From Oscillibacter sp. (lineage in GTDB: Bacteria > Bacillota > Clostridia > Oscillospirales > Oscillospiraceae): DNA of 35,990 nt. The notes under the pieces are model-generated. The model did no database searches, was not told where the DNA came from, and worked only from the letters and a program-made list of their open reading frames with translations. The translations under genes were made by a program, and so were the position numbers. The DNA lies in assembly GCA_017937405.1 (NCBI GenBank), contig JAGBDS010000004.1:1-35990 (forward strand). The letters run 5' to 3'. Shown here piece by piece: positions 6,841 to 14,108 of this stretch (position 1 is the stretch's first letter; every line of letters begins with the position of its first letter).

Positions 6841-7383
6841 ATGAAACTGCTTATCGCATCCGATCTCCACGGCTCCACCCACTACTGCCGCTTGCTGCTG
6901 GACGCCTTCCGGCGGGAACAGGCGGAGCGGCTGGTGCTGCTGGGTGACCTGCTGTACCACGGCCCCCGGAATCCCCTGCCGGAGGAATACGACACCATGG
7001 CCGTCACCGCCCTGCTCAACGGCGTGGCTGACCAGCTGTTCTGCGTCCGGGGCAACTGCGATTCCGAGGTGGACCAGATGGTGCTCCACTTCCCCATGCT
7101 GGCGGACTCCGCCCTGCTGTACGCTGACGGCAAGGCCATCTTCGCCACCCACGGCCATCTCCACGGGCCGGACGCTCCCCCGCCGCTGAAGCAGGGCGAC
7201 TTCCTGCTCTGTGGACACACCCATCTGCCGGTGCGGCGGGACTGCGGCACCTTCACCTATCTGAATCCCGGCTCCCTGTCCCTGCCCAAGGAGGGCACCC
7301 CCCACAGCTACATGACGCTGGAGGACGGCGTGTTTGCCTGGCACGACCTGGTGACGGGAGCGGCATTTGAACCCCTGCATTAA
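6841..7383 (+). CDS. YfcE-type metallophosphodiesterase
   Basis: A 180-residue calcineurin-like phosphoesterase. All metal-binding motifs are present: SDLHGS (N-terminal D-x-H), GDLLYHG, GNCDSEVD, THGHLHG and CGHTHLP. E. coli YfcE, which has the same GDxLxHGPRN-P stretch, is a Mn-dependent phosphodiesterase with an unknown physiological substrate. The start is ATG at 6841 with AAAGGAG ten bases upstream; the frame is open far upstream but only this start begins the domain. It is a single-gene unit with its own promoter and terminator. A second, different member of the superfamily lies at 9352. Confidence 0.85.
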   Translation: MKLLIASDLHGSTHYCRLLLDAFRREQAERLVLLGDLLYHGPRNPLPEEYDTMAVTALLNGVADQLFCVRGNCDSEVDQMVLHFPMLADSALLYADGKAIFATHGHLHGPDAPPPLKQGDFLLCGHTHLPVRRDCGTFTYLNPGSLSLPKEGTPHSYMTLEDGVFAWHDLVTGAAFEPLH

Positions 7384-7387
7384 GCGA

Positions 7388-7417
7388 AAAACCGCCCAAA
7401 ATGGGCGGTTTTTTTCA
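7388..7417. terminator. Bidirectional terminator between convergent genes
   Basis: Stem AAAACCGCCC (7388-7397) with GGGCGGTTTT (7403-7412), followed by more Ts. It lies between the plus-strand phosphodiesterase and the minus-strand gene ending at 7415, and has U-runs in both directions. Confidence 0.85.
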
Positions 7418-7708
7418 TCCTCTTTTCGGCGGGTAGGGGATGCGGTAGGGCTCCGTGCCCCGCTCCGCCAGCTTCTGCTCCAGCCAGGAGCGGATCTGCT
7501 CCACGCCCTCCTCCGTCCAGGGGAAGGTCTCCGTCTCCACGTTCTGGGCCAGCTCAAAGCTGGTGTTCTCATACACCCAGACCTGGATGCTGCCGTCGTC
7601 CATCCAGCCGGTGCGCTGGAAGCGGTAGCGGAAGGTACCCAGGCTGCCGGGATACACCGACGCCTTGGTGAAAAAACTCATATTCAGAAAGTCAAAATTA
7701 CCGTTCAT
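7415..7708 (-). CDS. Small conserved hypothetical protein
   Basis: A 97-residue soluble protein with an aromatic-rich N-terminal half ([40 protein letters not shown]) followed by a charged helix ([18 protein letters not shown]). No family is recognised. The start is ATG at 7708 with GAGGAA upstream. It is convergent with the phosphodiesterase and shares its terminator. The coding signal is supported by position, ribosome binding site and composition. Confidence 0.6.
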   Translation of the reverse strand: MNGNFDFLNMSFFTKASVYPGSLGTFRYRFQRTGWMDDGSIQVWVYENTSFELAQNVETETFPWTEEGVEQIRSWLEQKLAERGTEPYRIPYPPKRG

Positions 7709-7824
7709 CGCCGTTCCTCACTTTCAAGGGCCATGATATCAAATCCGGCGGCGGCTGTCAAACCGCCGACTGCTTTTTTCACGGATGGGGCATACTACTG
7801 CCAACACGCGAAGGAGGCGGAAAG

Positions 7825-9258
7825 ATGGACTCTATCTGGACAAAAACAGCCGCCCTGCCGGAATTTCCCATGCTGGACGGCGACTATGAGGCGGATGTGG
7901 CAATCATCGGCGGCGGGCTGGCCGGGATGCTCACCGCCAGCTTTCTACGGCGGGCAGGGGCTGAGGTGACGGTCATTGAGGCAAACCGCGTCGGCAGCGG
8001 CCAGACTGCCGGCACCACCGCCAAGCTGACGGCTCAGCACGGGCTGAAATACCATCAGCTCACGGAGGATTTCAGCCCCGAGGCGGCGGGACAATACGCC
8101 CGGGCCAACCTCGCCGCCGTGGAGCGGCTGCGGCGGCTGGTGCGGGAGTGGGACATCGACTGCGATTTTGAGGACTGCGACAGCTTTCTTTACACCACCG
8201 GGGCGCCGGGGCCGCTGGAGCAGGAATACGGCGCCTGCAAGGCTTTAGGGATGGACGTGTACCTCACCCACGACACGGAGCTGCCCTTTTCCGCCCTGGC
8301 CCTGGGCCTGCGGGACCAGGCCCGGTTCCATCCTCTGAAGCTGCTGGCGGCCCTGGCGGACGGCCTGACCATCTACGAGCACAGCCGGGTACTGGATGTG
8401 GAGGAGGGGCGGGTCATGGTGGAGGGCGGCAGCGTCACCGCCAAAACGGTCATTTTCACTTGCCACTACCCCTTTTTGAACGTGCCGGGATACTTCTTCG
8501 CCCGGCAGCACCAGGAGCGCAGCTATGTGCTGGCCCTGGAGGGCGCGAAATGGATGAAGGGGTGCTATCTGGGCGTGGAGGAAGATGGCTTGTCCTTCCG
8601 CTCCTGGGGGCCGTATCTGCTGCTGGGCGGCGGTGCCCACCGCACGGGAGACAACCGGAAGGGCGAAAAATACGAAATGCTCCGGCAGGCGGCACGGCGG
8701 TACTGGCCCCAGTGCCGGGAGGCCGCCGCCTGGTCCGCACAGGATTGCATCCCCATGGACGGCGTGCCCTACATTGGCCAGTACGCCGAAAGCCGCCCGG
8801 ACTGGCTGGTTGCCACCGGGTTCCAGAAGTGGGGCATGAGCTCCTCGGTGGTAGCGGCGGAAGTCCTGAGCGCCATGGCCCTGGGGCAGACGCCTCCGGC
8901 GGACAGCGCCGTGTTTGCCCCCCACCGCTTCAAGGCCGGGGCCTCCGCTCAGCAGCTGGCGGAGGACGCCGCCTGCTCCATCAAGGGCTTGAGCAAGCGG
9001 TTTCTGGAGCCGGGACGGATTTCCGCCGGCCACATCCAGCCGGGACACGGCGGCGTGGCGGAGGTGGACGGTGAAAAGCTGGGCGTCTACCGGGATGAAA
9101 AAGGTGAGCTGCACACGGTAATCCCCAAATGCCCCCACATGGGCTGCCAGCTGGAGTGGAATCCCGACGAGAAAAGCTGGGACTGCCCCTGCCACGGCTC
9201 CCGGTTCGACATCTACGGGCGATTGCTCACTGGGCCCGCCCAGGCCAACCTTCCTTAA
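7825..9258 (+). CDS. FAD-dependent oxidoreductase fused to a Rieske [2Fe-2S] domain
   Basis: A 477-residue protein in two parts. Residues 25-370 form a DAO-type FAD oxidoreductase with the dinucleotide-binding motif IIGGGLAGMLTA and the following acidic VIEAN. Residues about 390-477 form a Rieske domain with ligands C436, H438 (CPH) and C454, H457 (CPCH). This glycine-oxidase-like plus Rieske fusion is widespread in bacteria; the substrate is unknown. It probably oxidises an amine or hydroxy acid and passes electrons through the iron-sulfur cluster. The ATG at 7825 has AAGGAGG eight bases upstream. The protein ends a few residues after the usual last strand of the Rieske fold. Confidence 0.85.
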   Translation: MDSIWTKTAALPEFPMLDGDYEADVAIIGGGLAGMLTASFLRRAGAEVTVIEANRVGSGQTAGTTAKLTAQHGLKYHQLTEDFSPEAAGQYARANLAAVERLRRLVREWDIDCDFEDCDSFLYTTGAPGPLEQEYGACKALGMDVYLTHDTELPFSALALGLRDQARFHPLKLLAALADGLTIYEHSRVLDVEEGRVMVEGGSVTAKTVIFTCHYPFLNVPGYFFARQHQERSYVLALEGAKWMKGCYLGVEEDGLSFRSWGPYLLLGGGAHRTGDNRKGEKYEMLRQAARRYWPQCREAAAWSAQDCIPMDGVPYIGQYAESRPDWLVATGFQKWGMSSSVVAAEVLSAMALGQTPPADSAVFAPHRFKAGASAQQLAEDAACSIKGLSKRFLEPGRISAGHIQPGHGGVAEVDGEKLGVYRDEKGELHTVIPKCPHMGCQLEWNPDEKSWDCPCHGSRFDIYGRLLTGPAQANLP

Positions 9259-9267
9259 ACGCAAAAC

Positions 9268-9293
9268 GCCCCGCGGACAGATGTCCGCGGGGC
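9268..9293 (+). terminator. GC-rich hairpin after the oxidoreductase gene
   Basis: GCCCCGCGGAC pairs with GTCCGCGGGGC across a four-base loop, ten bases past the stop. There is no T-run, so it may stabilise the mRNA end rather than terminate. Confidence 0.5.
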
Positions 9294-9295
9294 CA

Positions 9296-9324
9296 TTGCA
9301 TCCTGCGGAAAAACGGCGTATACT
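9296..9324 (+). promoter_or_regulatory. Promoter of the second phosphoesterase gene
   Basis: -35 TTGCAT (9296-9301) and -10 TATACT (9319-9324) have 17-base spacing. The predicted transcript starts near 9331, which excludes the ATG at 9334 as start. Confidence 0.75.
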
Positions 9325-9351
9325 GTACGTTATATGAAAAGGGGTGCCGTT

Positions 9352-9819
9352 ATGAAAATTCTGGTCCTGGCCGACTCTCACGGGAATGTCTCCAATATGC
9401 TGCAGGCGGTGGAACGGGAAGCGCCCCGGATGATCCTCCATCTGGGGGACTGCTGGCGGGACGGCGAGCATCTCCACGACGCTTGCCCCGGCATCGAGTT
9501 TCACCAGGTCCCCGGCAACTGCGACTTCCGCCCAGCGGAGGAAAGCCAGCGACTGCTGTTTATCGAGGATAAACGTGTCCTCATTTGCCACGGTCACACC
9601 TACGGCGTGAAGCAGTCGCTGCTCAGCGCGGGCTATGCCGCGGAGGAACAGAATTTGGACTGTTTCCTGTTCGGCCACACCCACAATCCCTTGGTGGATA
9701 TGCGGGGCAAAACGCTGTTTCTGAATCCCGGCAGCATCGGGGACTACCGCCGCCCCACTTACGGCGTTGTGACCATGGACCGGGGCCGTCTGGATGGACG
9801 GATCGTGGTGCTGGAATAA
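9352..9819 (+). CDS. Small metallophosphoesterase (YfcE/MJ0936 type)
   Basis: A 155-residue calcineurin-like phosphoesterase with ADSHGN, HLGDCWRDGE, PGNCD, CHGHTYG and FGHTHNP, giving the full set of metal ligands. It belongs to the short single-domain branch, often annotated YfcE or phosphodiesterase MJ0936 family. Substrates of close relatives are undefined cyclic or diester phosphates. The second ATG (9352) is chosen over 9334 because the promoter leaves too little leader for the first, and AAAAGGGG lies correctly for the second. It is a separate unit from the gene at 6841 and only distantly similar to it. Confidence 0.85.
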   Translation: MKILVLADSHGNVSNMLQAVEREAPRMILHLGDCWRDGEHLHDACPGIEFHQVPGNCDFRPAEESQRLLFIEDKRVLICHGHTYGVKQSLLSAGYAAEEQNLDCFLFGHTHNPLVDMRGKTLFLNPGSIGDYRRPTYGVVTMDRGRLDGRIVVLE

Positions 9820-9826
9820 GGTTCTC

Positions 9827-9855
9827 TTGCCAAATGGAGAAAACACGTCTATAAT
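9827..9855 (+). promoter_or_regulatory. Promoter of the small membrane protein gene
   Basis: -35 TTGCCA (9827-9832) and a perfect -10 TATAAT (9850-9855) are separated by 17 bases, eight bases after the preceding stop codon. Confidence 0.8.
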
Positions 9856-9898
9856 GGATTCAATATTTTATTCCCATTCAACGGACAAGGAGGTACAT

Positions 9899-10354
9899 AT
9901 GGATATTCTCTCCCAACTTCCCTATTTCTTCGGCGCTGCCGCCGGCGGCTTTATCGTGATGGCCTGCATCGGCATTCAGGCGCTGGTGGCCCTGTTCTCC
10001 TCTATTCCTCTGGCCAAGCGCCGCCACCGGGAGAACCCCGCCTTTGATTTGAAAAAGGCCCGCAGCCGCATCATCATGGTGACGCTGATGGTGCTCATCC
10101 TGGTGGGCGTCATCTCCGCTGTGGTCATCCACTTTACATCCATCGCCCCCACCGCGGGCTATCTGTTCGGCATGATCGTGGCCTTCGTGTGCAGCATCCC
10201 CCGGATGACCCCCAACAACGAGCAGAATCAAAAGAACTTTGACGAGGCCTACGCCGACTGCTACCCCTTTGTCCCCAAGGAGCCTGCCGCCCCGGCGGAG
10301 AAGCCCAACGTTCTGCCGGAAGCCGGTCAGGATGCGGAGGACAAGGAAATCTGA
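9899..10354 (+). CDS. Small three-helix membrane protein, function unknown
   Basis: A 151-residue integral membrane protein with hydrophobic segments at about residues 9-36, 57-79 and 84-100. The loop between the first two is basic (KRRHRENP), and a soluble acidic, proline-rich tail (residues 115-151) follows. No family is recognised. The start is ATG at 9899 with AAGGAGG six bases upstream. Its own strong promoter and terminator make it a single-gene unit convergent with nifU. Confidence 0.7.
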   Translation: MDILSQLPYFFGAAAGGFIVMACIGIQALVALFSSIPLAKRRHRENPAFDLKKARSRIIMVTLMVLILVGVISAVVIHFTSIAPTAGYLFGMIVAFVCSIPRMTPNNEQNQKNFDEAYADCYPFVPKEPAAPAEKPNVLPEAGQDAEDKEI

Positions 10355-10363
10355 CGGACCTGA

Positions 10364-10397
10364 AAAATTCCCGGAACTGAGGTTCCGGGGATTTTCC
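10364..10397. terminator. Bidirectional terminator between the membrane protein gene and nifU
   Basis: The stem CCCGGAAC/GTTCCGGG is extended by A/T pairs (AAAATT and GATTTT) with loop TGA. It lies between convergent genes ending at 10354 and 10400. Confidence 0.8.
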
Positions 10398-10399
10398 TT

Positions 10400-10846
10400 T
10401 TATTCGTGCTCCTGATGACAGGTGTCGCAGTGGCCGTCGCACTCCCGCAGCTCGTCGCCGTAGGGGATGTTGTTCTTGTCGTAGTAGTCCCGGATGGCGG
10501 CCCGCACCGCCTCCTCCGCCAGGACGGAGCAGTGGATCTTCTGGGCGGGCAGGCCGTCCAGAGCCTCCACCACCGCCTTGTTGCTGAGGGTCAGGGCCTC
10601 GCTGATGGGCTTGCCCTTGATCAGCTCCGTAGCCATGGAGCTGGTGGCGATGGCGCTGCCGCAGCCGAAGGTGTTGAACTTCACGTCGGTGATGGTCTGG
10701 GTGTCGTGGTCCACCTTGATATACATCCGCATGATGTCGCCGCACTTGGCGTTGCCCACCTCGCCGATGCCGTCGGCGTCCTCCATCTTTCCCACGTTCC
10801 GGGGATGCTGGAAATGGTCCATCACTTTATCGCTATACAATGCCAT
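10400..10846 (-). CDS. nifU: Fe-S cluster scaffold protein NifU/IscU
   Basis: A 148-residue scaffold on which iron-sulfur clusters are assembled from sulfur supplied by the adjacent cysteine desulfurase. The three conserved cysteines are C35 (AKCGD, with D37), C62 (FGCGSA) and C106 (HCSV). The protein extends past the usual IscU end with a Cys/His-rich tail holding C136, C140 and C143 (ECDGHC, DTCHQEHE), an unusual potential extra metal site. The start is ATG at 10846 with AAAGGAG upstream, 15 bases after the nifS stop, so the pair is one operon. No suf or isc regulator is nearby. Confidence 0.9.
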   Translation of the reverse strand: MALYSDKVMDHFQHPRNVGKMEDADGIGEVGNAKCGDIMRMYIKVDHDTQTITDVKFNTFGCGSAIATSSMATELIKGKPISEALTLSNKAVVEALDGLPAQKIHCSVLAEEAVRAAIRDYYDKNNIPYGDELRECDGHCDTCHQEHE

Positions 10847-10861
10847 GTTACATGACTCCTT

Positions 10862-12049
10862 TCAAATCAGGTGGGGCCGCTGGCCCTTCTCCAGTTCGTC
10901 CCACACCGGGGACATATCCCGCAAATAGGACACGATATTGGGCAATTCTTTCAGTATATAGTCAATTTCCGCTTCCGTGTTATATTCGCTGAGACTCAGC
11001 CGCAGGGAGCCGTGGGCTACCTCATGGGGACGGCCCAGGGCCAGCAGCACATGGCTGGGGTCCAGGGAGCCGGAGGTGCAGGCAGAGCCGGAGGACGCCG
11101 CGATGCCCTTGGCATCCAGGAGCAGCAGCAGGGATTCGCCTTCGATGCCCTCAAAGCAGACGTTGACGTTGCCGGGCAGCCGGCGCTTCGGGTCTCCGTT
11201 CAGCACCGTGTGGGGGATGGCCGTCAGACCCGCGATGAGCTTGTCCCGCAGGGGCTCCAGGAACGCTGCGTTCTTCTCCATGTTGGCGCAGGCCTCCTCA
11301 AAGGCCGCCGCCGCGCCGCAGATGCCGGGGATGTTCTCCGTACCGGCCCGCTTGCCCCGCTCCTGGGCGCCGCCATGGATGACGTTGGTCAGGGCGATGC
11401 CCCGGCGGGCGTACAGTACGCCCACACCCTTGGGGCCGTGGAACTTATGGGCGGAGAGGGACAGCATATCAATGTGCATGGACTGGACATCGATGGGCAG
11501 ATGGCCCGCCGCCTGGACGGCGTCGGTATGGAAGAGGACGCCCGCCTCATGGCACACCGCGCCGATCTCCGGGATGGGCTGGATGGTGCCGATCTCGTTG
11601 TTGGCAAACATCACCGTCACCAGGCAGGTATCCGGCCGGAGGGCGGCTTTCACCTGCTCCGCCGTCACCACGCCGTCAGGCGGGATGTCCAGCAGAGTGG
11701 CCTCGAAGCCCTCCTTCTCCAGCGCCTGGAGGGTGTGGAGAATGGCGTGGTGCTCAAACTTGGTGGAGATGATATGCTTCTTCCCCTTTCGGGCACCCAG
11801 GAGGGCGGCGGAGCGGAGGGCCTGGTTATCGGCCTCGCTACCGCCGGAGGTGAAGGTGATCTCCCGGGGGTCGGCATTCAGATACTTGGCAAAGGTCTCA
11901 CGGGCCGCCGCCAGTTTCTCCGCCGCCCGCTGACCGGGGGTATGGAGACTGGAAGGGTTGCCGTATATCTCCTGAAAACAGGGCATCATCGCGGCCAGGG
12001 CCGTGGCGCTGACAGCGGTGGTGGCCGCGTTATCCGCATAGACGTTCAT
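10862..12049 (-). CDS. nifS: Cysteine desulfurase NifS/IscS
   Basis: A 395-residue class V aminotransferase-fold enzyme that removes sulfur from cysteine, leaving alanine and a persulfide passed to the NifU scaffold. The PLP-binding lysine is K202 (SAHKFHGPKG), the conserved histidine lies in FEHHAIL, and the catalytic cysteine is C324 in the flexible loop SSGSACTSGSLDPSH typical of group I (IscS/NifS) enzymes. The start is ATG at 12049 with GGAGGAA upstream. It is first in the operon with nifU. The promoter region carries a palindrome overlapping the candidate -10. Confidence 0.92.
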   Translation of the reverse strand: MNVYADNAATTAVSATALAAMMPCFQEIYGNPSSLHTPGQRAAEKLAAARETFAKYLNADPREITFTSGGSEADNQALRSAALLGARKGKKHIISTKFEHHAILHTLQALEKEGFEATLLDIPPDGVVTAEQVKAALRPDTCLVTVMFANNEIGTIQPIPEIGAVCHEAGVLFHTDAVQAAGHLPIDVQSMHIDMLSLSAHKFHGPKGVGVLYARRGIALTNVIHGGAQERGKRAGTENIPGICGAAAAFEEACANMEKNAAFLEPLRDKLIAGLTAIPHTVLNGDPKRRLPGNVNVCFEGIEGESLLLLLDAKGIAASSGSACTSGSLDPSHVLLALGRPHEVAHGSLRLSLSEYNTEAEIDYILKELPNIVSYLRDMSPVWDELEKGQRPHLI

Positions 12050-12078
12050 GGTATTCCTCCATTTCCTATCTTTTTACT

Positions 12079-12096
12079 ATGATATAGAGATACCAT
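12079..12096. promoter_or_regulatory. 18-bp imperfect palindrome over the nifS -10 region
   Basis: ATGATAT-AGAG-ATACCAT has seven-base half-sites with one mismatch around a four-base centre. It overlaps the candidate -10 of nifS-nifU and is therefore a plausible operator for an iron-sulfur or iron-responsive repressor. The regulator is not identified. Confidence 0.45.
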
Positions 12097-12115
12097 ATTA
12101 TTTCCCATTTGTCAA
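12087..12115 (-). promoter_or_regulatory. Candidate nifS promoter
   Basis: On the minus strand a consensus -35 TTGACA (12110-12115) is followed after 17 bases by TATCTC (12087-12092), a weak -10. The weak -10 would suit a regulated promoter. Confidence 0.5.
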
Positions 12116-12118
12116 GTA

Positions 12119-12168
12119 GGATATATTTATAAAACGCCTGCATCGGCAGGCATTTTATAAATATATCC
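12119..12168. repeat. 50-bp AT-rich inverted repeat upstream of nifS
   Basis: Two 23-base arms (12119-12141 and 12146-12168) are complementary except for one position, around the centre ATCG. The outer part of each arm is AT-only apart from its end, and the inner part is GCCTGC/GCAGGC. It lies between the nifS promoter and the terminator of the Dabb gene. A second hairpin (CGAGGGG/CCCCTCG) follows at 12178-12200. Confidence 0.7.
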
Positions 12169-12257
12169 GATCCAACACGAGGGGACTACCGCCCCCTCGT
12201 ACTCCCCCTGCGAGGAAGAAACTTCTTCTAATCATACAGAGGCCTATCTGCAAGCTG

Positions 12258-12307
12258 AAAAAACACGCCGCTTACCGACTGATTTTGTCCGGCAAGCGGC
12301 GGTTCTT
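12258..12307. terminator. Terminator of the aminotransferase-Dabb operon
   Basis: Arms GCCGCTTaCCGaC (12267-12279) and 12287-12300 form an imperfect stem. Read on the minus strand it ends in six Ts (12258-12263); on the plus strand it is also followed by Ts. Confidence 0.75.
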
Positions 12308-12310
12308 TTT

Positions 12311-12592
12311 TCAAAATTCGTAATCCACGGCCACCCGGTCCTCCCGGATGGACTTACACAGGGCAGAGACGGCCTTGTGGCGGGGGTCGTTCTTATACGT
12401 ATCCAGAGCTTCCAGGCTCTCGAACTCACTGACCAGGACGGCGTCGTAGTTGCCCTCCCCCACATTGACAGCCACCTCGGACTTCAAAAGTTGGGGGATG
12501 ACACCCTGGAGGGAGCGCAGGCCGTCCAGAAACTGCTTCTGCTCCGCCTCCGTGCCAGGGTGGAATTTCCACATGACGATATGGCGGATCAT
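12311..12592 (-). CDS. Stress-responsive A/B-barrel (Dabb) domain protein
   Basis: A 93-residue protein covering a single Dabb domain: start MIRHIVMWKF, the helix AEQKQFLDGLRSLQG, and the YDAVLVSEFESLEALDTY and YKNDPRHKAV segments typical of this ferredoxin-like dimeric fold. The family includes stress-induced and some polyketide-cyclising proteins; a specific role here is unknown. The ATG at 12592 lies one base after the aminotransferase stop (TGA-G-ATG), with GGGAGG inside the end of that gene serving as ribosome binding site. It is therefore translationally coupled to and co-regulated with the T-box-controlled gene. Confidence 0.85.
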   Translation of the reverse strand: MIRHIVMWKFHPGTEAEQKQFLDGLRSLQGVIPQLLKSEVAVNVGEGNYDAVLVSEFESLEALDTYKNDPRHKAVSALCKSIREDRVAVDYEF

Positions 12593-12593
12593 C

Positions 12594-13796
12594 TCAGCCC
12601 TCCCGCTTGGCGTTGTACGCCGCGATGCCCAGGCCCAGCAGCTCCACGGAGCGGCGCAGCTCGGCGGGGTTAGTGACGTAGGCAATGCGGATCTCGTTGC
12701 GGCCCTTGCCGGGGGTGGCGTAGAAGCCCTCACCGGGGGCGTACATGACGGTCTCGCCGTGGTCCTCGAACTCCTGCAGCAGGAAATACTGGAGCTTTTC
12801 CGCGTCGTCCACCGGCAGGGTGACCATCAGATAGAAGGCGCCCTCCGGGGAGTTGAACTTCACGCCGGGAATTTTGCTCAGGCCCTCCACCACGGCGTCA
12901 CGGCGGCGCTGGTACTCTGCCCGCAGGTCCTCGTAATAGGCCGGGGTCATAGAGCGGTACAGGGCGGCAGCGCCCACCTGGTCCAGCGTGGCGGCGCACA
13001 GGCGGCCCTGGCAGATCTTCATGGCGTGGGCCATCAACTCCTTGTTGCGGGAGACCACCACGCCCACCCGGGAGCCGGTGGCGGAGAACCGCTTGGACAC
13101 GGAGTCCACCACGATCACGTTTTCCGCCGCGTCGGTATACTCCAGCATAGAGGACGGCTTCTCGCCGCCGTAGACCAGCTCCCGGTAGACCTCGTCGCTG
13201 ATCAGGAACAGGTCATGCTCTTTGGCGATGTCCGCCATGAGCTGCCGCTCCTCGGGACGCAGGACCACGCCGGTGGGGTTGCCGGGGTTGGTCATCAGGA
13301 TGGCACGGGTGTGCTCGTTGATAAAAGGCTCGATGCGCTCCCGGCTGGCGAAGCGGTAACCCTCCTCCGGGGTGGTGGGAATGGGTCGGATGGTGGCGCC
13401 GGTGATGCGGATAAAGGTATCGTAATTGGGGTAATAGGGCTCGGGCACCAGCACTTCGTCGCCGTCCTCCAGGATGCAGGAGAAGATGATCTGCAGTGCC
13501 TCGCTGCCGCCGTAGGTGGCCAGAATGTCGTCGCAGGAGATGGGATAGCCCATGCCCGTGTAATAGTCCCGGACGGCCTCCACATAGCTCTCCACGCCGG
13601 GAGAGGGGGCGTAGGCCAGAACGGATTCTCCGAAACTCCGGATGGCGTCAAAGAAGGCCTTGGGGGTCTCAATGTCCGGCTGACCGATATTCAGGTGCAG
13701 GACCTTCCGGCCCTTTGCTTCCGCTTCCACCACATAGGGACGGAATTTGCGGATGGGCGAGAGGCCGCAGGCCTCGATCTTACTGGAAAATTTCAT
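12594..13796 (-). CDS. Class I/II PLP aminotransferase under T-box control
   Basis: A 400-residue fold-type I aminotransferase of the aspartate-aminotransferase branch. The PLP lysine is K235 (DSVSKRFSATGSR), with N173 (NPGNPTG), D201 and Y204 (DEVYRE), and R243 for the phosphate. The substrate cannot be read from sequence alone, and relatives are annotated as aspartate or alanine/aromatic aminotransferases. The start is ATG at 13796 with AAGGAGG seven bases upstream, shortly after the T-box terminator. The T-box means expression rises when a particular tRNA is uncharged, linking the enzyme to the synthesis of that amino acid. Confidence 0.85.
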   Translation of the reverse strand: MKFSSKIEACGLSPIRKFRPYVVEAEAKGRKVLHLNIGQPDIETPKAFFDAIRSFGESVLAYAPSPGVESYVEAVRDYYTGMGYPISCDDILATYGGSEALQIIFSCILEDGDEVLVPEPYYPNYDTFIRITGATIRPIPTTPEEGYRFASRERIEPFINEHTRAILMTNPGNPTGVVLRPEERQLMADIAKEHDLFLISDEVYRELVYGGEKPSSMLEYTDAAENVIVVDSVSKRFSATGSRVGVVVSRNKELMAHAMKICQGRLCAATLDQVGAAALYRSMTPAYYEDLRAEYQRRRDAVVEGLSKIPGVKFNSPEGAFYLMVTLPVDDAEKLQYFLLQEFEDHGETVMYAPGEGFYATPGKGRNEIRIAYVTNPAELRRSVELLGLGIAAYNAKREG

Positions 13797-13828
13797 AAAA
13801 CAGCCTCCTTGAGACAAAAAATCAAATA

Positions 13829-14056
13829 AAAAACGCCCCTGACACCTGTCAGGGGCGAATATGTATCCGCGGTACCACCCTGATCTGTCCCCCGCTTTGG
13901 GGACATCTCACGTCATCCGGTAACGGGGATGGGTCGTTCCGCTCCTCGCGGACTGCTCCGAAGTGGCTGCTTCCCGGCGTGGGCTGAGGGTTTGCACTTT
14001 CTCCCTCTCACTGTGAACCGGTTTCAGGAAGCTGGCTTCATCATCGCTTTTCAGTA
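13829..14056 (-). ncRNA. T-box riboswitch leader of the aminotransferase operon
   Basis: The minus strand carries the near-invariant T-box sequence AGGGTGGTACCGCGG (13867-13881). Shortly after it comes a terminator hairpin, CGCCCCTGAC/GTCAGGGGCG plus T6 (13829-13857), whose 5' arm can instead join the T-box antiterminator. Upstream lie the stem I region, opening with AGCGATGATGAAG, and a purine-rich AGTGAGAGGGAG. Uncharged tRNA pairs with the specifier codon and the T-box bulge and prevents termination. The specifier codon cannot be assigned with confidence by eye; a TTC within GCCACTTCGGAGC is one possibility only. Confidence 0.9.
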
Positions 14057-14062
14057 TGAAAC

Positions 14063-14090
14063 ATTATAGCGCTTTCCCGGACTTTGTCAA
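14063..14090 (-). promoter_or_regulatory. Promoter of the T-box leader
   Basis: Consensus -35 TTGACA (14085-14090) and perfect -10 TATAAT (14063-14068) on the minus strand, with 16-base spacing. The transcript would begin near 14056, which sets the leader at about 260 bases. Confidence 0.85.
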
Positions 14091-14108
14091 GCCCGGTAGT
14101 ACAAACTT

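Noticed and set aside
8245-9846. Long minus-strand open frame (533 codons) opposite the FAD-Rieske and phosphoesterase genes
   Set aside because: It is antisense to two genes with complete motifs, spans a promoter, and has no family signature; it is a product of high GC content.
10871-12082. Plus-strand open frame of 403 codons over nifS
   Set aside because: The nifS frame carries all catalytic residues; the opposite frame is a shadow.
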